DNA of 64,000 nt from Lingula anatina (taxonomy: Eukaryota; Brachiopoda; Lingulata; Lingulida; Lingulidae), in NCBI RefSeq assembly GCF_001039355.2, contig NW_019775325.1, forward strand, positions 1 through 64,000, given 5' to 3'. Positions within the stretch are counted from its first letter, which is position 1. Each line of letters opens with the position of its first letter. A program made the position numbers and the translations under genes. Below the pieces are notes generated by a model. That model was not told where the DNA came from. It made no database searches and saw only the letters and a program-made list of their open reading frames with translations. Of this stretch, positions 11,236 through 23,001 are shown piece after piece.

Positions 11236-12352
11236 TTATTTTGAAAATGGTCTGTTATACAGTGCTAATGTGCTTGACCCTAATTCAGGACCTCCAAAAT
11301 GACCTTGTCCTGTCACCGTTTTGGCCCAGCTAAAATTCAGACACAAAGCACAGATAGCAAGGCACACAAACCTGCAAATGAAAAGAAAATGGAAGTTTAA
11401 CATGTTTTATTTCTCCATAAGTCAAAATTAAGAACAAAATGGACATTTATAGGTAACTATAACATAAATGATGCTTGCTTCTTGACTGCAATTTTACATT
11501 AACTTTACTTCTCTTTCAACATAGTTCAGTTATCACCCTCTCATCTGTTTACCAGATTTTACTTGTACAGCTAAATAATGAAATATTCATAAAACATAAT
11601 CACAGAAAGATAGAAAATGCTCCATCATACACTATATTCTTCAGAAGCATGCTTTAGTCCTGCTTGATATCCTTGATCTGCTGGTGACAATGGTGATTTC
11701 TGATATCATATGCTTAATAATGTGAAAAATATATAAATAAAATAACCGAGACTTGGTACTATTGTGATCTGTAGACATGTACTTATCCAGGAGCATATCC
11801 AGTGATATTTTCTGACAGTCTTCCAAATTATCTTCGTTGATCCATCCTCCATTTTTGACCGTCTTCCAACAGAAAAATTAAGCAGCCTGTCAAGGTAAAG
11901 TTGAAAAATTCTAACCATCTTCTTTCATGGCTTTAATTCGCCCATGTTATCCTACCAGGAGGGCAATCAATCGGCCAACTTTGACTACATGGTGTAGGTT
12001 GTTAGTATTTATCTTACTTCTGGCTACATCTGCAACTGCTTATATCAGGGACACAATCTGAAATAATCAAACATTACATTCACTATCATCTTGTAAGAAG
12101 CATCAAGCTGAAATGTTTTGATTTTCACAAAGTCTTTTATATGCCTTGATCTTCTATAAATGAAGGGGTGCTTTAAGCTGCAATAGCACTATTTTATGGG
12201 AGAAAAAATGTATTAAAAGTAATTTTTAGAATATAAGTATGTAGTTTTTGAAGCTTTTAAAATTCATAAGTTCTCAGCACCTTGGGAGAGACTCACTTTG
12301 GTTGATGTACACATCTGGCACACTTGAACACTGCCCATCTTCAACATATAAT
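11236..12352 (-). CDS. Candidate three-exon 3' end of an unidentified minus-strand gene
   Basis: Three segments read in order on the minus strand: 12297-12352, 12018-12057 and 11236-11371. All have good AG and GT borders (donors GTGAGT and GTAAGA; last acceptor TTTTCATTTGCAG), and the phases join without a stop. The product is Cys-rich (LYVEDGQCSSVPDVYINQN, then CVPDISSCRCSQK). It continues into a short hydrophobic stretch and ends in LYNRPFSK and TAA. I do not recognise it. It could be an alternative end of the large minus-strand gene, a separate small gene, or chance. The consistent phases argue mildly for a real gene. Confidence 0.35.
11790..11925 (-). mobile_element. MITE family A, copy 1
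   Basis: This copy runs opposite to copies 2 and 4. It shares the core GATCCATCCTCCATTTTTGAC and the flanking GACAGTCTTCCAAATTATCT with the other members. It lacks a coding frame. Its left end (GCATATCCAGTGATATTTTC) matches only copy 2, so these two are closest relatives. Confidence 0.8.
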
Positions 12353-12626
12353 CTGTAATCATACAGCATCACACCAACTTATATCTATATTAATTGTAAT
12401 TATTATTATTAAAGGTTCTAGTTAAAGCCCAGATAGTGATGAATGTGCTTTTACTTTTGAAAAGAAAAAAAAAAAGGTCCAGCACAGAGCAGATGTTCTG
12501 GATTGCTGCTGTGGTATCACATCTCAACTACCACAATGATCTCATCCAAACACATTTTGAGATGCAATCACTTTCTTCTGCCCCAACTATTTGTTTAGTA
12601 AAACACACATTACAGAGTAATGGCAA

Positions 12627-12777
12627 TTTTCTGGGTCTTCCAGAAGATGGTTAGATTTTCAACTTTACATTGACAGGTATCTAATTTTTTCTATTGGAAG
12701 ACAGTCAAAAAAGGAGGATGGATCAGCAAAGATAATTTGAAAGACTGTCAGAAAATATCACTGGATATGCCCCTGTC
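12627..12777 (+). mobile_element. MITE family A, copy 2
   Basis: It runs from TTTTCTGGGTCTTCCAGAAG to AAATATCACTGGATATGCCC, inverted relative to copy 1 about 0.8 kb away. It is non-coding and belongs to the same family as 19701-19812 and 63469-63631. Confidence 0.8.
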
Positions 12778-13274
12778 ATAATGTTTAGTCTTTACTGATA
12801 AAATTTATCTTTTGTAAGAATCTGTGACCAAATGAAAAATTCAGACATTTTCAGAGTGACAGAGTAGTAAAATTATAATATATAAGTGTAAAGTAAATCT
12901 AATGAAGTGCGCAGACTGCATCATAAAGACACTTAGCACCTGGGAGTTCGTATATTTGGTTTTTGGATAATTAGATCAGCAGAAAGTACCTCATACTGTT
13001 ACACACTGCCACTAAGTTTATCCTAAACATTGTTCTAAAGTAAATGTAATTCTATTGTATTCTTATTCCAACAAATTAGTTTTTTCACAATATGGTATTT
13101 GTTTTGTCTGAAATTTTGTGCAGACGTGTTAAGGACAAAAACAGTCACAGAAAAAAAAAGATAAAACAACAAAAATGGTATCCAGCATCTTGCCCTCTTT
13201 AACATAGACCACAGGACTCAGTGGGTGGGATCAGGGGTACACCAGGGTCCATACACACTAGCTACAGTGGTTAC

Positions 13275-13528
13275 TAAGGGCTCATTCCCATGAAACTATT
13301 GTTCAACATAGATCGATTCATTGCCATGGGGACTCATTGAATGCAATCAGATGAATAGATCAACATGCCTCCTATTGTTTCCAACATACTTGTATTATCA
13401 CCAGCTTTTCTGTATTCTACTCCATACCAGGAGGAGGCATGTTAATCTGTTAACCTGATTGCATTCAGCACCCTGGGGAGTTGGATGGATCCACATAGAG
13501 CAATACTTGCATTGGGAACGAACCCTCA
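13275..13528. mobile_element. MITE family B, copy 1
   Basis: The ends are inverted repeats (TAAGGGCTCATTCCCATG at left; the complement of CATTGGGAACGAACCCTC at right). Inside lies a second inverted pair built on TGAATGCAATCAG and AACATGCCTCC around a shared core (TATTATCACCAGCTTTTCTG). It is non-coding and closely matches 35706-35899. Confidence 0.85.
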
Positions 13529-13954
13529 CACAAGTGTGGTGCATGTACAGAGAAAAAAATTTTAAAAAGTACTCGGTTTAAATAATATCCTTCAGCAAAA
13601 GCACAAGTTAAAAGGGTTTGCTTTCATTCACTTCCACTCAGTGTTTCTATACTTAGGTTCATCTAAACAGAAGGTGACCTGAAGCTGGTAAATGCACACA
13701 AATATAGAATGGAGGCCACATCCAGGACTCTGAAGGCAAAGATAGATTTTGTACCAAAAATCTGGCTACTTCAAGATCTCCGACAGCCATATCATGATGC
13801 AAAAACAAACTAAAGGCTCGACATCTCTCTGTCAGTGCTTTATCAATCTGACACAGACATTATTGGATAATGAAATGCACTCATGCTGAACTGTCTATGG
13901 TGATTTTCAAGAATAAATTGTTTATCATTGCATCATCCTGGTGATGGAACATAC

Positions 13955-16900
13955 TTAGAGCAGGTTAAGCTGCCAGATAAGTGAATCCACCGATGCATCC
14001 AGCACCTAGGAAAAATAAAACAAGTATCATCATCAGATCCAGGCATAGCATATGTAGGCATCAGATGCTTCCCGTGTTATGGCAAAGTTACACAGAAAAT
14101 TAAAACATGAGATCATAGATACATTACTTTCATTTGGTGTTAAATTTAATTAGACTGTCCCAACTATGGTGTGAAAACAAAAAGATATCAATCACAATAA
14201 AATGACATTTCCAGATGATCACAAGGTACCACTTGTTGGTGTATGCAGTTAGACTGATAATATCACACATATATATGTAGGCATTTTCTGAACAAAAAAG
14301 CAAATAAATTATTAATATACTACACTGTAAAAAGGAAAATGTTCAAATTTATGATGAAATAGGTTTTAATTGTGTTTTGTGTAGTAATGATAATAAAATA
14401 AACTGTTTCTAAGAAAATAAATTTCAAAAAATTTTACCAATGGGTCATCATGTCTCCACCCTTTATGAAAAGATCTTTATCACATGACCGACTCATTGAT
14501 GTAGTTTTAATAAAACTTCAGCCTTCTATTAAAGATGCGCAGTGATAAGATAAGTATGTGTGGCTAAACACCTGGGGAAGCAAACGTATGTAAGGGCGCA
14601 TTCCCATAGATTTTAGATCGATCTATCCCAGTGGGGAGTCTCACTAGATTACTGTCAGATAATCCAGCTTAAATGTCCATCCCGCCTACTACAAGCTGTA
14701 AGGGGGTAATTAACTTTTGTGCCCGCTCGACTGACAGCTATTTAGCGTGAACCCCCAGGGAGTTAGGTCCATCTAGTTGGATCGATCTAATCTCTGGGAA
14801 TGGGGTCTTAGTGAGTAAAACCCCCTGTAGTGTTTTAACATATCAGGATCTCTCAAACGGGTCCAGTTTTCTTTCTTTCTTTTTTTTTTTTTTTTTGAAA
14901 AGGGCTCTATACTGGGGATTGGACCTGGAACCTCTTGCTTCCGAGTACAGCATGCTAACATGGACTGATCCGTCGATTAAATATGGCTGACCCCACTAAA
15001 AAAATGCTGCCCTAATCTCCTGATGGTCTCCCCACCTCCACATGCATGTGCCATTAAACGGATTAAATCTCAGCTACAAGTTTTAATTCGTAGGTTTTTG
15101 CAGCGACGGAGCATGTGGAGACAAGGAGACCATCAGGAAATTAGCAGCATCACTTTTATGTGGATCAGTGATATTTAGTCTGCAGATCAACTTGCTCTGA
15201 ATGCGCTCTAATACTGGATGCAAAAGGGGCTCTACTTGCCCCCAAAATGAGGATACATGAGGCTTTGTAATAAATGCTGTGGTTGTTTCTGATCAGTTCT
15301 ATTGTGTCTCCAGCTCTGTGCCAGTGAAATGGACACCTCCACAGCATGCCTTTTTCAACTGTTTGTTTTGGTTTCATGTGTTTTATGGTCCAAATCCATT
15401 TTAACAATTTTACAAAAGAGAAGACACAGTCAGTTATTGTTAGGTGCCTTACGTTGAACATGTTTTGCCTTCTTAAAAAAGAACCAGCAACAGGAAAAGT
15501 TCTAAATGTGGTTAAAAAAATTGTTTACATCTTTAAATGCAGGATACTGGTAAGAAATGCCACGTGTCTTTCATCAAAGCATGTTTCTGAGGTAAAAACA
15601 AGGCAACAAAATGGTACACACCATGAAAAAGGGCTAAACTTAAAGTTAGTTTAAAAATGTCAAAATGTCAAATTGCGTGTAAATTTTGCTTGAGCTACAC
15701 TGAAACTTTTTGTTAAACGTCTTCAGTAACATTCAATGGCTGTGGAATACAGAGAATATGTTGCATGCATGGCATTTCTCTTTAACCTTTCACCATATCT
15801 AAATAATTTTCTTTTGGAATTAGTTGAAAATAAAGTCAAACTTTCATGAAAAAAATTCTTTATTCCATATATCTGATTTCTAACCTGTCCATAATGTTTC
15901 AGAAGAGTATCAATCTCTTTTCTTAATGCATTAGTAACTGTTACAGTGAATTCTAACGTCATCCAATAAGACTGCTCATACATGAATCATGCAAATAATT
16001 TCATAATTGCTTCATGTCATGGCTACTTATTTTGGTAATGGTTGAAATAACATTTTCGTTCACAAAAAAATGACGTACAATGTATGTATTAATTGATCTT
16101 TTTTCTGGACTCTGATTAAATCAGACAAATGGGTTGTTAATGTTGTCTGTTAGTGAAAAAAGATGGAGTTCTAGATCTTTCTCAGAGTATATGTTTGATC
16201 AGGGTTGGCTACAAGGCCTTGACATTTGGGGAAAATCCAATTCAACAGATAAAAAGACTACAATATCCACTTATCCTTGAACGACTTCATGACTCAAAAT
16301 CTTACTTAAGCTTCTTCTACATCATTTCCAGTAAGCCAAATTCGTTTTAAGATTTAGCCAGAAACATGAATGATAATTCATATGATAATTTTGAAAGATT
16401 ATCATTTATTTCAAACTTATTTATAGATAAACTCTCTTGGTATCCTGTGATATATTTAATTAATCAATAACAAAAATAAAAACCCAGGTTCTCGTATGTA
16501 TAAACTGAAATATGCATTTCCCCCTGGATAGATAAAAATAAAAATTCTTGAATAATAAATGAAAAATAAAAATTTATCATTGTCCGGTGTTTTCATGATG
16601 CTGAATTCCTTTGACAAACTCTTTACATTTTTTTCATCAAGGTTTGGTACTTCAACCATAAAAAAGGCTAAAATCCATATTTTAAACACAACCCTTTAGA
16701 CCACGGTGGAAGTGAAGAACAAAAGACTCAAATGTGGTGTTACTTGCATAACCGAACGTCTCACATGAATGCGTTATAACCCGCTAATGGACCCGTGGTC
16801 TAAGGCTTCATTCACATGCAATGTCTATTTTCTAAATTCTATTTTCTATTCGCGGTATCCTATGATCATGGTCTGTGCCCTGAATATCCCGCGGCGTAAT

Positions 16901-19561
16901 TACTGGCAGCGCGAGCCAGTTACTTAAAGTAACTTATAGTAACTGGCTCAGCGCTGCCAGTAATTACGCCGCGGGATATTCAGGGCACAGACCTGTGATC
17001 ATAAGACATACCGCGAATAGAAAATAGAATTTAGAAAATAGACATTGCATGTGAACGAAGCCTAAATAAGATAGACCTCTCGTCAGTGAGGGTTATGTGA
17101 CATCCACACGTGCTATGCACTCATGTTTGCCACATAACCCTCGCTGACTTGGGGGTCTATCTATTACTTAACCTGCACTTTGCTCTATGATATGGCATTT
17201 CATTAAAACTTGTCCAGTAGTCTAAACAACCATATTAATTGTTGTAATTACCTTCACTGAGGTAGAGCCTTTCTTCTAATGAGAACATATTAATTGTTGT
17301 AATTACCTTCACTGAGGGAGAGCCTTTCTTCTAATGAGAACATATTAATTGTTGTAATTACCTTCACTGAGGCAGAGCCTCTCTTGTAATGAGATTCTAA
17401 GTTACCACAATTTTAGAATAATGACCGATGTCCCCCCCCCCTCCTCATTAAGTTTCTTTTTTAAGATGTTGAATTTGAGTAATTGTCTTCATTACAAATG
17501 TGACTAATATTCTAAACCGAGTAATCACAATTTCCTGTCCATTTACTGTTAAAACTCAATTATGGACTCTCCAATCACTCCTACATGTATTTAACTGACT
17601 CATAATTGTAACAGGAGTTGCTAAACTGCAGAGTTCTCCTCAGGAGGCATATACTTGCATTTTACATTTTATTAATTTTATTAGTTAGTTTCTCATCACA
17701 AAGGTTCTTGTAAGTATACTGCTAAATGTGTTCAAATAAAGTCAGAGCTTCTTTTTTACTTTTGACAGTGATTAGTGGACAATGAAGTGCTGCAAAAACT
17801 TCAGGCTTTACAAAATTACACCATGTTACATGCAGTGATCTCTTTTTTCGCCAAGGGCTTCTTTAGACCTCTTTTTCTATTTCTGTCACTCATTCCACTT
17901 TTATCTTTGTTAGCTCTTACACATAGGACTTAATTTTTGTACTCGTTTTTTTTAACCTGGATTCATCATAACAAACATGTTTTTAATCAAAACAACTTTG
18001 TTCTCTTACACATAGAACAATGTGACAATGTCACTGTTCATTGTAACATAAAATATCATAATTACAATAAATTATAATTACTCTCCACAAAAAAAATGTG
18101 TCACAGAAAATAACATTCTAACAATTTCAAATCCCTTTACAAATTTTTTTAATATTAATTAAGTGAGAGACCAAATGGTAGAGTGCTTGCCTTCGGTACA
18201 GTAGGTTGTAGTTTCAAACCCAATCTGAACAACTGGTAACGGAGGACCTTGTGGAAGATAAGGTGGTACTTTATATGTTTACCCCTCTTTAAATAAAGTC
18301 TTAAAATTTATTATTTCTAAACCAGCTAAGATAAACATGAAACTAGTTTACTTAGTCATAATATAGTTCAAATATTACAGGAAACCTACTTAGTTTGAAA
18401 TCCGGCATACTTGATTTTTACTGTGACAGCTAGAGCAAAACTGAAAAACCTCACTGTTACAGATTCAAAGTTCTCTTTATTTTCTTAATTTTTGCTCTCT
18501 TATATCGTAAATCTTTCATCTTCAATAACATCAACCTTGGTCCTTAAGTTGTGCATTGAATTTTTCTAATCCTTAGCTTTTGCATCAAAACTAACAATTA
18601 TATAATCAAGACAATTTATAGATGTCACCACATTTTATAGCAAAACAATCAAATAAAGACAAATAAATAGAATATCATCAAAACAACATTTCAGTTTAAA
18701 AAATTTTTTTTTTTTTTTTTTTGGGGGGGGGGGGGGTACAAAAACTACAGCTTCTTGTATAAGTAGATTTAGCTGATGATAATCAGAGTAAGTGTCTGCA
18801 AAGGATTTCCATAATAAAAAAGAAGAAAAATAGCCAGGAAATACTGGGTATGTGTTACTATAAGACATACATAAAGTATGAAAAAAAAGTACACTGTGCT
18901 CTTCAGCTATAGTAAACTACTATCTTATCAGTACATGACAGAGACGTCCGGGAGCAAGGCAGCCTGCTGTTGTAACACCAGCAAAGGTGATTTTACATCA
19001 TTAAAGTTGGCTGTTACCTGTGGGAAAGCTTGATGGATGGACTGATAGTATATTCTAATACTGTAACGTGCTACTGCTACTGCATGAAGTCTTGTTGTTT
19101 GACTGCCATGGGTTGAGTTACACTGTGGCAAACAGGGAGTTTCTGGCTGCCGACACATCCATTCACCTATGTTCCTCACTTCTTTAAAGATAGGTGTCGG
19201 GTATAAATATATGGCTGATAATAAGAGGTTTAAGGACTTAACGCTGACACTCTAAAAACAGCTGTGCTACATGTAAAAAAATAATAATAAAATTAAAATA
19301 ATAATAATATATAATAATAATAACAGAAACAAAGACAAAAGAAAGAACATCAAGATATTCAAGCATCAAATGTTCAAGCTTTGGTCTCATGGGAAAGCAT
19401 GTTAATCAAAATTCAGCCTCTCTAGCCATCAAAGGGTATGCAGTGAAGATGAAAGCTAACATATATAATACCTTTACAAGTATCTTCTGACCAAAAATAA
19501 AGTCACCATCAACAGGTTATAGTAATGATGTACATGCACACTTTAGTTACTTCACCACAAA

Positions 19562-19614
<53 letters not shown>

Positions 19615-20371
19615 CTATAAATCCAGTAAAAGATTTTAATAGTTTATATTATGTAAAATACAACTGAATGACTGAAATGTGTAGTATAATACATGAAAGT
19701 CAGGGGTGGATCCAGAGATATTTTCTCAGTCTTCTAAATTATCTTTGTTGATCCATCCTCCATTTTTGACTGTCTTGCGATGGAAAAAATTGGATGCTTG
19801 TCAATGTAAACCATACACCCCTGAAAGTAGTAAACTGACCCATACAGAATGGCCACCGACCTTGTCCCCAAGTAAAACAGCACGAGGAAATGATAGTTTA
19901 ATACCCCTTTCCAATGGTATACCAGTACTTGGCCAATATATAGTCTGTAACAGTTCATTTTGAGAAGCCCTTAGATTATGCTACAGGGTTTTTTACTCCC
20001 TTTCACAATTTCTCCACAAGTTCGCTTCTGGCTGTTAGGTTAATTAATTTGCTGTGTCAAGGACTTAAAGTGACTCTTTTACTTATTAGCCAAGCAAATT
20101 AGGTTGTCAATCTCTCACAGTGAACTGTTATCTAGAGTGTATCAGTTCAGTATACCACTACAAGTGGTAAACCTTCTGACCCTCTTGCTTCAAGGATCTA
20201 ACCAGTACCTCCTCAATACATTAAGGTACAGAATCTTTCTCAGAGCTTTTCACACACAAAAAAGAAACAAACAAGTATACATAGGCTCTGTCTGTAAAAT
20301 GTAATCAATTAACCAACTCTTTGAGGAACACCATCTTCAAAAACATTTTTGGAGGGTTTAAAAGGATACAC
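13955..20371 (-). CDS. Large minus-strand gene, 3' part (four exons, stop)
   Basis: Four segments chain in phase on the minus strand: 20314-20371, 19018-19251, 15885-15971 and 13955-14005, ending in TAA. The acceptors look good (for example TTTTATTTTTCCTAG before the last exon). Donors are GTTAAT, GTAACA and GTTAGA, acceptable but not ideal. Short extracts are NPPKMFLKMVFLKEL, then VKSLNLLLSAIYLYPTPIF, AVARYSIRIYYQSIHQAF, WMTLEFTVTVTNALRKEI and VLDASVDSLIWQLNLL. They read as amphipathic helices of ARM/HEAT type. The 19018 exon stays open through its donor to a TGA at 18928, so an alternative shorter end is possible. The family is not identified. How this block joins the exon at 26842 is unresolved. 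Confidence 0.55.
14591..14810. mobile_element. MITE family B, copy 2
   Basis: The terminal inverted repeats TAAGGGCGCATTCCCATAGA (left) and the complement of TCTGGGAATGGGGTCTTA (right) are each followed inward by GATCGATC-type sequence. The interior differs from copy 1, so this is a related subfamily. It is non-coding. Confidence 0.85.
14884..14985 (-). mobile_element. tRNA-derived SINE head
   Basis: Read on the minus strand, a tRNA-like A-box region (TTAGCATGCTGTACTCGG) is followed by a B box (GGTCCAATCCC). On the + strand the left side is a long T tract (the A-rich side of the element). It does not fold into an intact tRNA, so it is called a SINE remnant. Confidence 0.5.
16696..16803. repeat. 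Palindromic element 1 of a three-palindrome cluster
   Basis: The ends TTTAGACCACGG and CCCGTGGTCTAA are inverted copies of each other around about 85 bp. It directly abuts the large palindrome to its right and has no coding content. Confidence 0.6.
16804..17062. mobile_element. Large near-perfect palindrome, PIF/Harbinger-like MITE
   Basis: Almost the whole element is two arms of about 120 bp that are reverse complements (left GGCTTCATTCACATGCAATG; right ends CATTGCATGTGAACGAAGCC) around AAAGTAACTTATAG-type sequence. Both sides are flanked by TAA, a three-base duplication of the TWA type known for PIF/Harbinger elements. The centre is GC-richer (CCGCGGCGTAATTACTGGCAGC). Assignment to that superfamily is inference from the duplication and termini. 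Confidence 0.8.
17068..17160. repeat. Palindromic element 3 of the cluster
   Basis: An inverted repeat with arms of about 30 bp (GATAGACCTCTCGTCAGTG... and its imperfect complement ...GACTTGGGGGTCTATC) lies around about 30 bp. It sits five bases right of the large palindrome. Confidence 0.7.
17231..17394. repeat. 55-bp tandem repeat, three copies
   Basis: Three head-to-tail units starting CATATTAATTGTTGTAATTA begin at 17231, 17286 and 17341. Units 1 and 2 differ at one base; the third differs at a few. Confidence 0.95.
18165..18320 (+). mobile_element. tRNA-derived SINE
   Basis: An A-box-like stretch (TGGTAGAGTGCTTGCC) is followed by a B-box-like stretch (GTTTCAAACCC), then an unrelated body and an AT-rich tail with AATAAAGTCTTAAAA. 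This is the layout of a tRNA-derived SINE. The tRNA part is degenerate and is not a functional tRNA gene. Confidence 0.6.
18704..18736. repeat. Poly-T / poly-G run
   Basis: About 19 T followed by 14 G. Such runs are prone to sequencing and assembly error. Confidence 0.95.
19559..19611. repeat. (AAAT)n microsatellite
   Basis: About 13 perfect ATAA units. A less regular ATA-rich tract lies at about 19278-19323. Confidence 0.95.
19701..19812 (-). mobile_element. MITE family A, copy 3, truncated
   Basis: It begins with the terminal sequence CAGGGGTGGATCCAGAGATA and includes the GATCCATCCTCCATTTTTGAC core. It then loses similarity after about 110 bp, so the other end is missing or diverged. Confidence 0.8.
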
Positions 20372-21154
20372 CTGTCAAAACAACAAACTTTCGTTCAGTC
20401 AATTTCACATAGCCAAGAAAAAAAAAAAGCAGTTGATTTTACAAAAACCTAATTTGTTTCAATGCCATTTTCAGTGAGTGAACACAGACTATAAGCCACA
20501 TGAATAATAAAGGTTTAATGGTCTGTAAAACAGTTGTGTACCAGTTCACAACAGAATAATCCATCTGCACATTTTATACTAAAAATCAATCTCTATTCTT
20601 CAGGGATTCCGACTTTATCTGACATTTAACAGCTAGATGTGTTAAGTAAATGTGCAAGAAGCATACACACAAAAAAATGCCAGTCTGTATTTATATTTCC
20701 CAATAAGTTACTTGACACCCGGCAAAAATTCTTGGAAACTCCCATTGCAGTGAAAATCTGACAACCCCATATTACATGATATTCCGAATAGTCTTGGAAA
20801 TGAATTAAGACACTGATTCTTCAGGATGGTTGCTTACCATCCCTACAGTGATGCATTACATCTATGTCAATGCTGTGAATTTCATCTGTTATCTATTTTT
20901 CCTGATGCTCTCTTGATTTCTTTGGACAAGCACACAAATGATGTGGCATAATGACTTTTGAAGTCTTTGATGTTAGTCAACAATGACAGCATATACTGGT
21001 ATTGTATTTTCCAGCAAATGTCACCAATATAACTTGTCTTGACTCTATTACACTAGGAAAGATTGCTTACAAGAAATTCATCTTTGTTTGTTGTTGATTA
21101 AAACTGGTATGGACACTAGATCCAACAATAAAATTCTTCCCCCTTCTCCTCCTC

Positions 21155-21190
21155 TGAGAGAGAGAGAGAGAGAGAGGGAGGGAGGGAGGG
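21155..21190. repeat. GA / GGGA microsatellite
   Basis: A GA run is followed by GGGA repeats. Confidence 0.9.
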
Positions 21191-23001
21191 AAAGGGGAGA
21201 CTATTGGGAGTTCCCTATAGACCACCAGGATGGGGTGAGACAGCTTAATCCCCTTCTAGTGAGGTCAAATATATCTTTTTAAATATATACAAAATATGAC
21301 AGTTTGTTAATGTTTTGCGTATAACATCATAATATATAAATACTGACTATGGGTGAAGTCATTTCGGGGATTTATTGACCGAAAGTTAGGATAATTGACC
21401 TACAATGAAGGACATAATTATAAGAGCTAAATAGATTGTGCTATAGAAATCGAGTGCTTGTGCTTTTCGAAAAAAAAAAAATTATACTCTCTGCTTCCAA
21501 ATCTATATTCACTGGTTAGGAGGTCAATATGATCTGATACTGACAGGCACATGACTGCATGCTCCCGGCCAATCAGTGGGCATCAAAATTCGTGATCATA
21601 CAACTACAATAATTAAAGACCTTCCGAGACATACTTTGATTTGAGTACCCATTTAAAAGACCCGAGGTTCCATTTTTTCAAAGTGCCACATCTATAATAA
21701 GTGACAATGGCTTAATTACTCCGTGCATAGATAATTTCTGACCAGCAACATGATATTCTTATAAAACTACAGTAGCAGCTTCTCTTTTACCACCCATGCC
21801 AGAAAAAAATTATATATCAATTAAACACTGAATAAATTGACCAAAGTTTAAGTCAAATACAAATACCTAGATGTAATAAAAGATTTGCTTATAATATTCA
21901 TTATAGTATACATACAGTATGTCTTTCAAGAGTAAAAATGAAATGCTGGGGCTGTTACCAGTCTACCTCACAGCTAACATATAAATCAAAGACAGCCTAT
22001 ACATGCAAACCTATCATGATGATTAATTTGATATCCAAATATCATCCAGCATGATATCAGACAGCACAATCAATTGAATGAATTGATACTGTTCAGGGGA
22101 TGAAGGCATTCTGTAGTACAAGGATTGCTGTCTAGTATGCTGTCTTTCCTAAATAGAAATGGAAGTGGAATCTGTCTTTGTTATACCATATGGTTATCAG
22201 GGGCGGATGCAAAGCCAAGCCTACCCCCCCCCCCCCCCCTCCCTTGGTGTGGGGTTCAGGGACAATGAAGGAGCCCCGAAAATTTTGATATTCTAGAGGG
22301 CGAATGGTGCCATTTGTTATGGTTTAGAACATTGTTTCAGCTAATTTCAAGAGGTGCCCATTGTTGTGATTTTTTTTCAGAAATTGAAGGGGGGTCAGGA
22401 CCCTAGATCTACCAATTGTTATACATATCACACCCGGCCTATGCATATAATATATAGCCACTTGATCATACTTTCTTTTTATAATCTAATAAAATTAATT
22501 AAAATACAACAATTTATGATTATTTTCAAGATATATTTATGGGGATTGCTCATTTTTCTCCCTTTCATACTGACAGAGAAACATCTGTACTTACATAAAT
22601 AAACTTCATTGCTTTTTTATCTATGACATTCTATTTTCAGTTCAATTTATCCCCGTATCATTGCATACATTTTCATAAGTTTGTCCAAAAAATCAACATG
22701 TATGAATAAATTTAATACCATTATACAAATAAAAGTTGAATTCTGCAAGTACATTTAAGGTTGGCTGAATAAAAGAGATGGCTAACTTGCGGCAACTCTG
22801 TGTAAATTAAGTGAGTAGGTAGATAAAATTTATCTTGGTTTTTAAACATATGTTTAACAGGCAAAGCAGCTAAAGTTTAGTTCTTTTTCATATATTTTTC
22901 CTTTGTAAAATTGGTTCTTAGCCCTGGTCACACCAACCCTCAGCCAATGGTTATATTTCACTCTAGATCTGCTTCTCAGGGCTTTTGTTCTACAAATGTT
23001 T

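Noticed and set aside
16456-16689. 77-codon minus-strand ORF with possible acceptor
   Set aside because: It is very AT-rich, with Phe/Ile/Tyr runs expected by chance, and has no phase match to the other exons.
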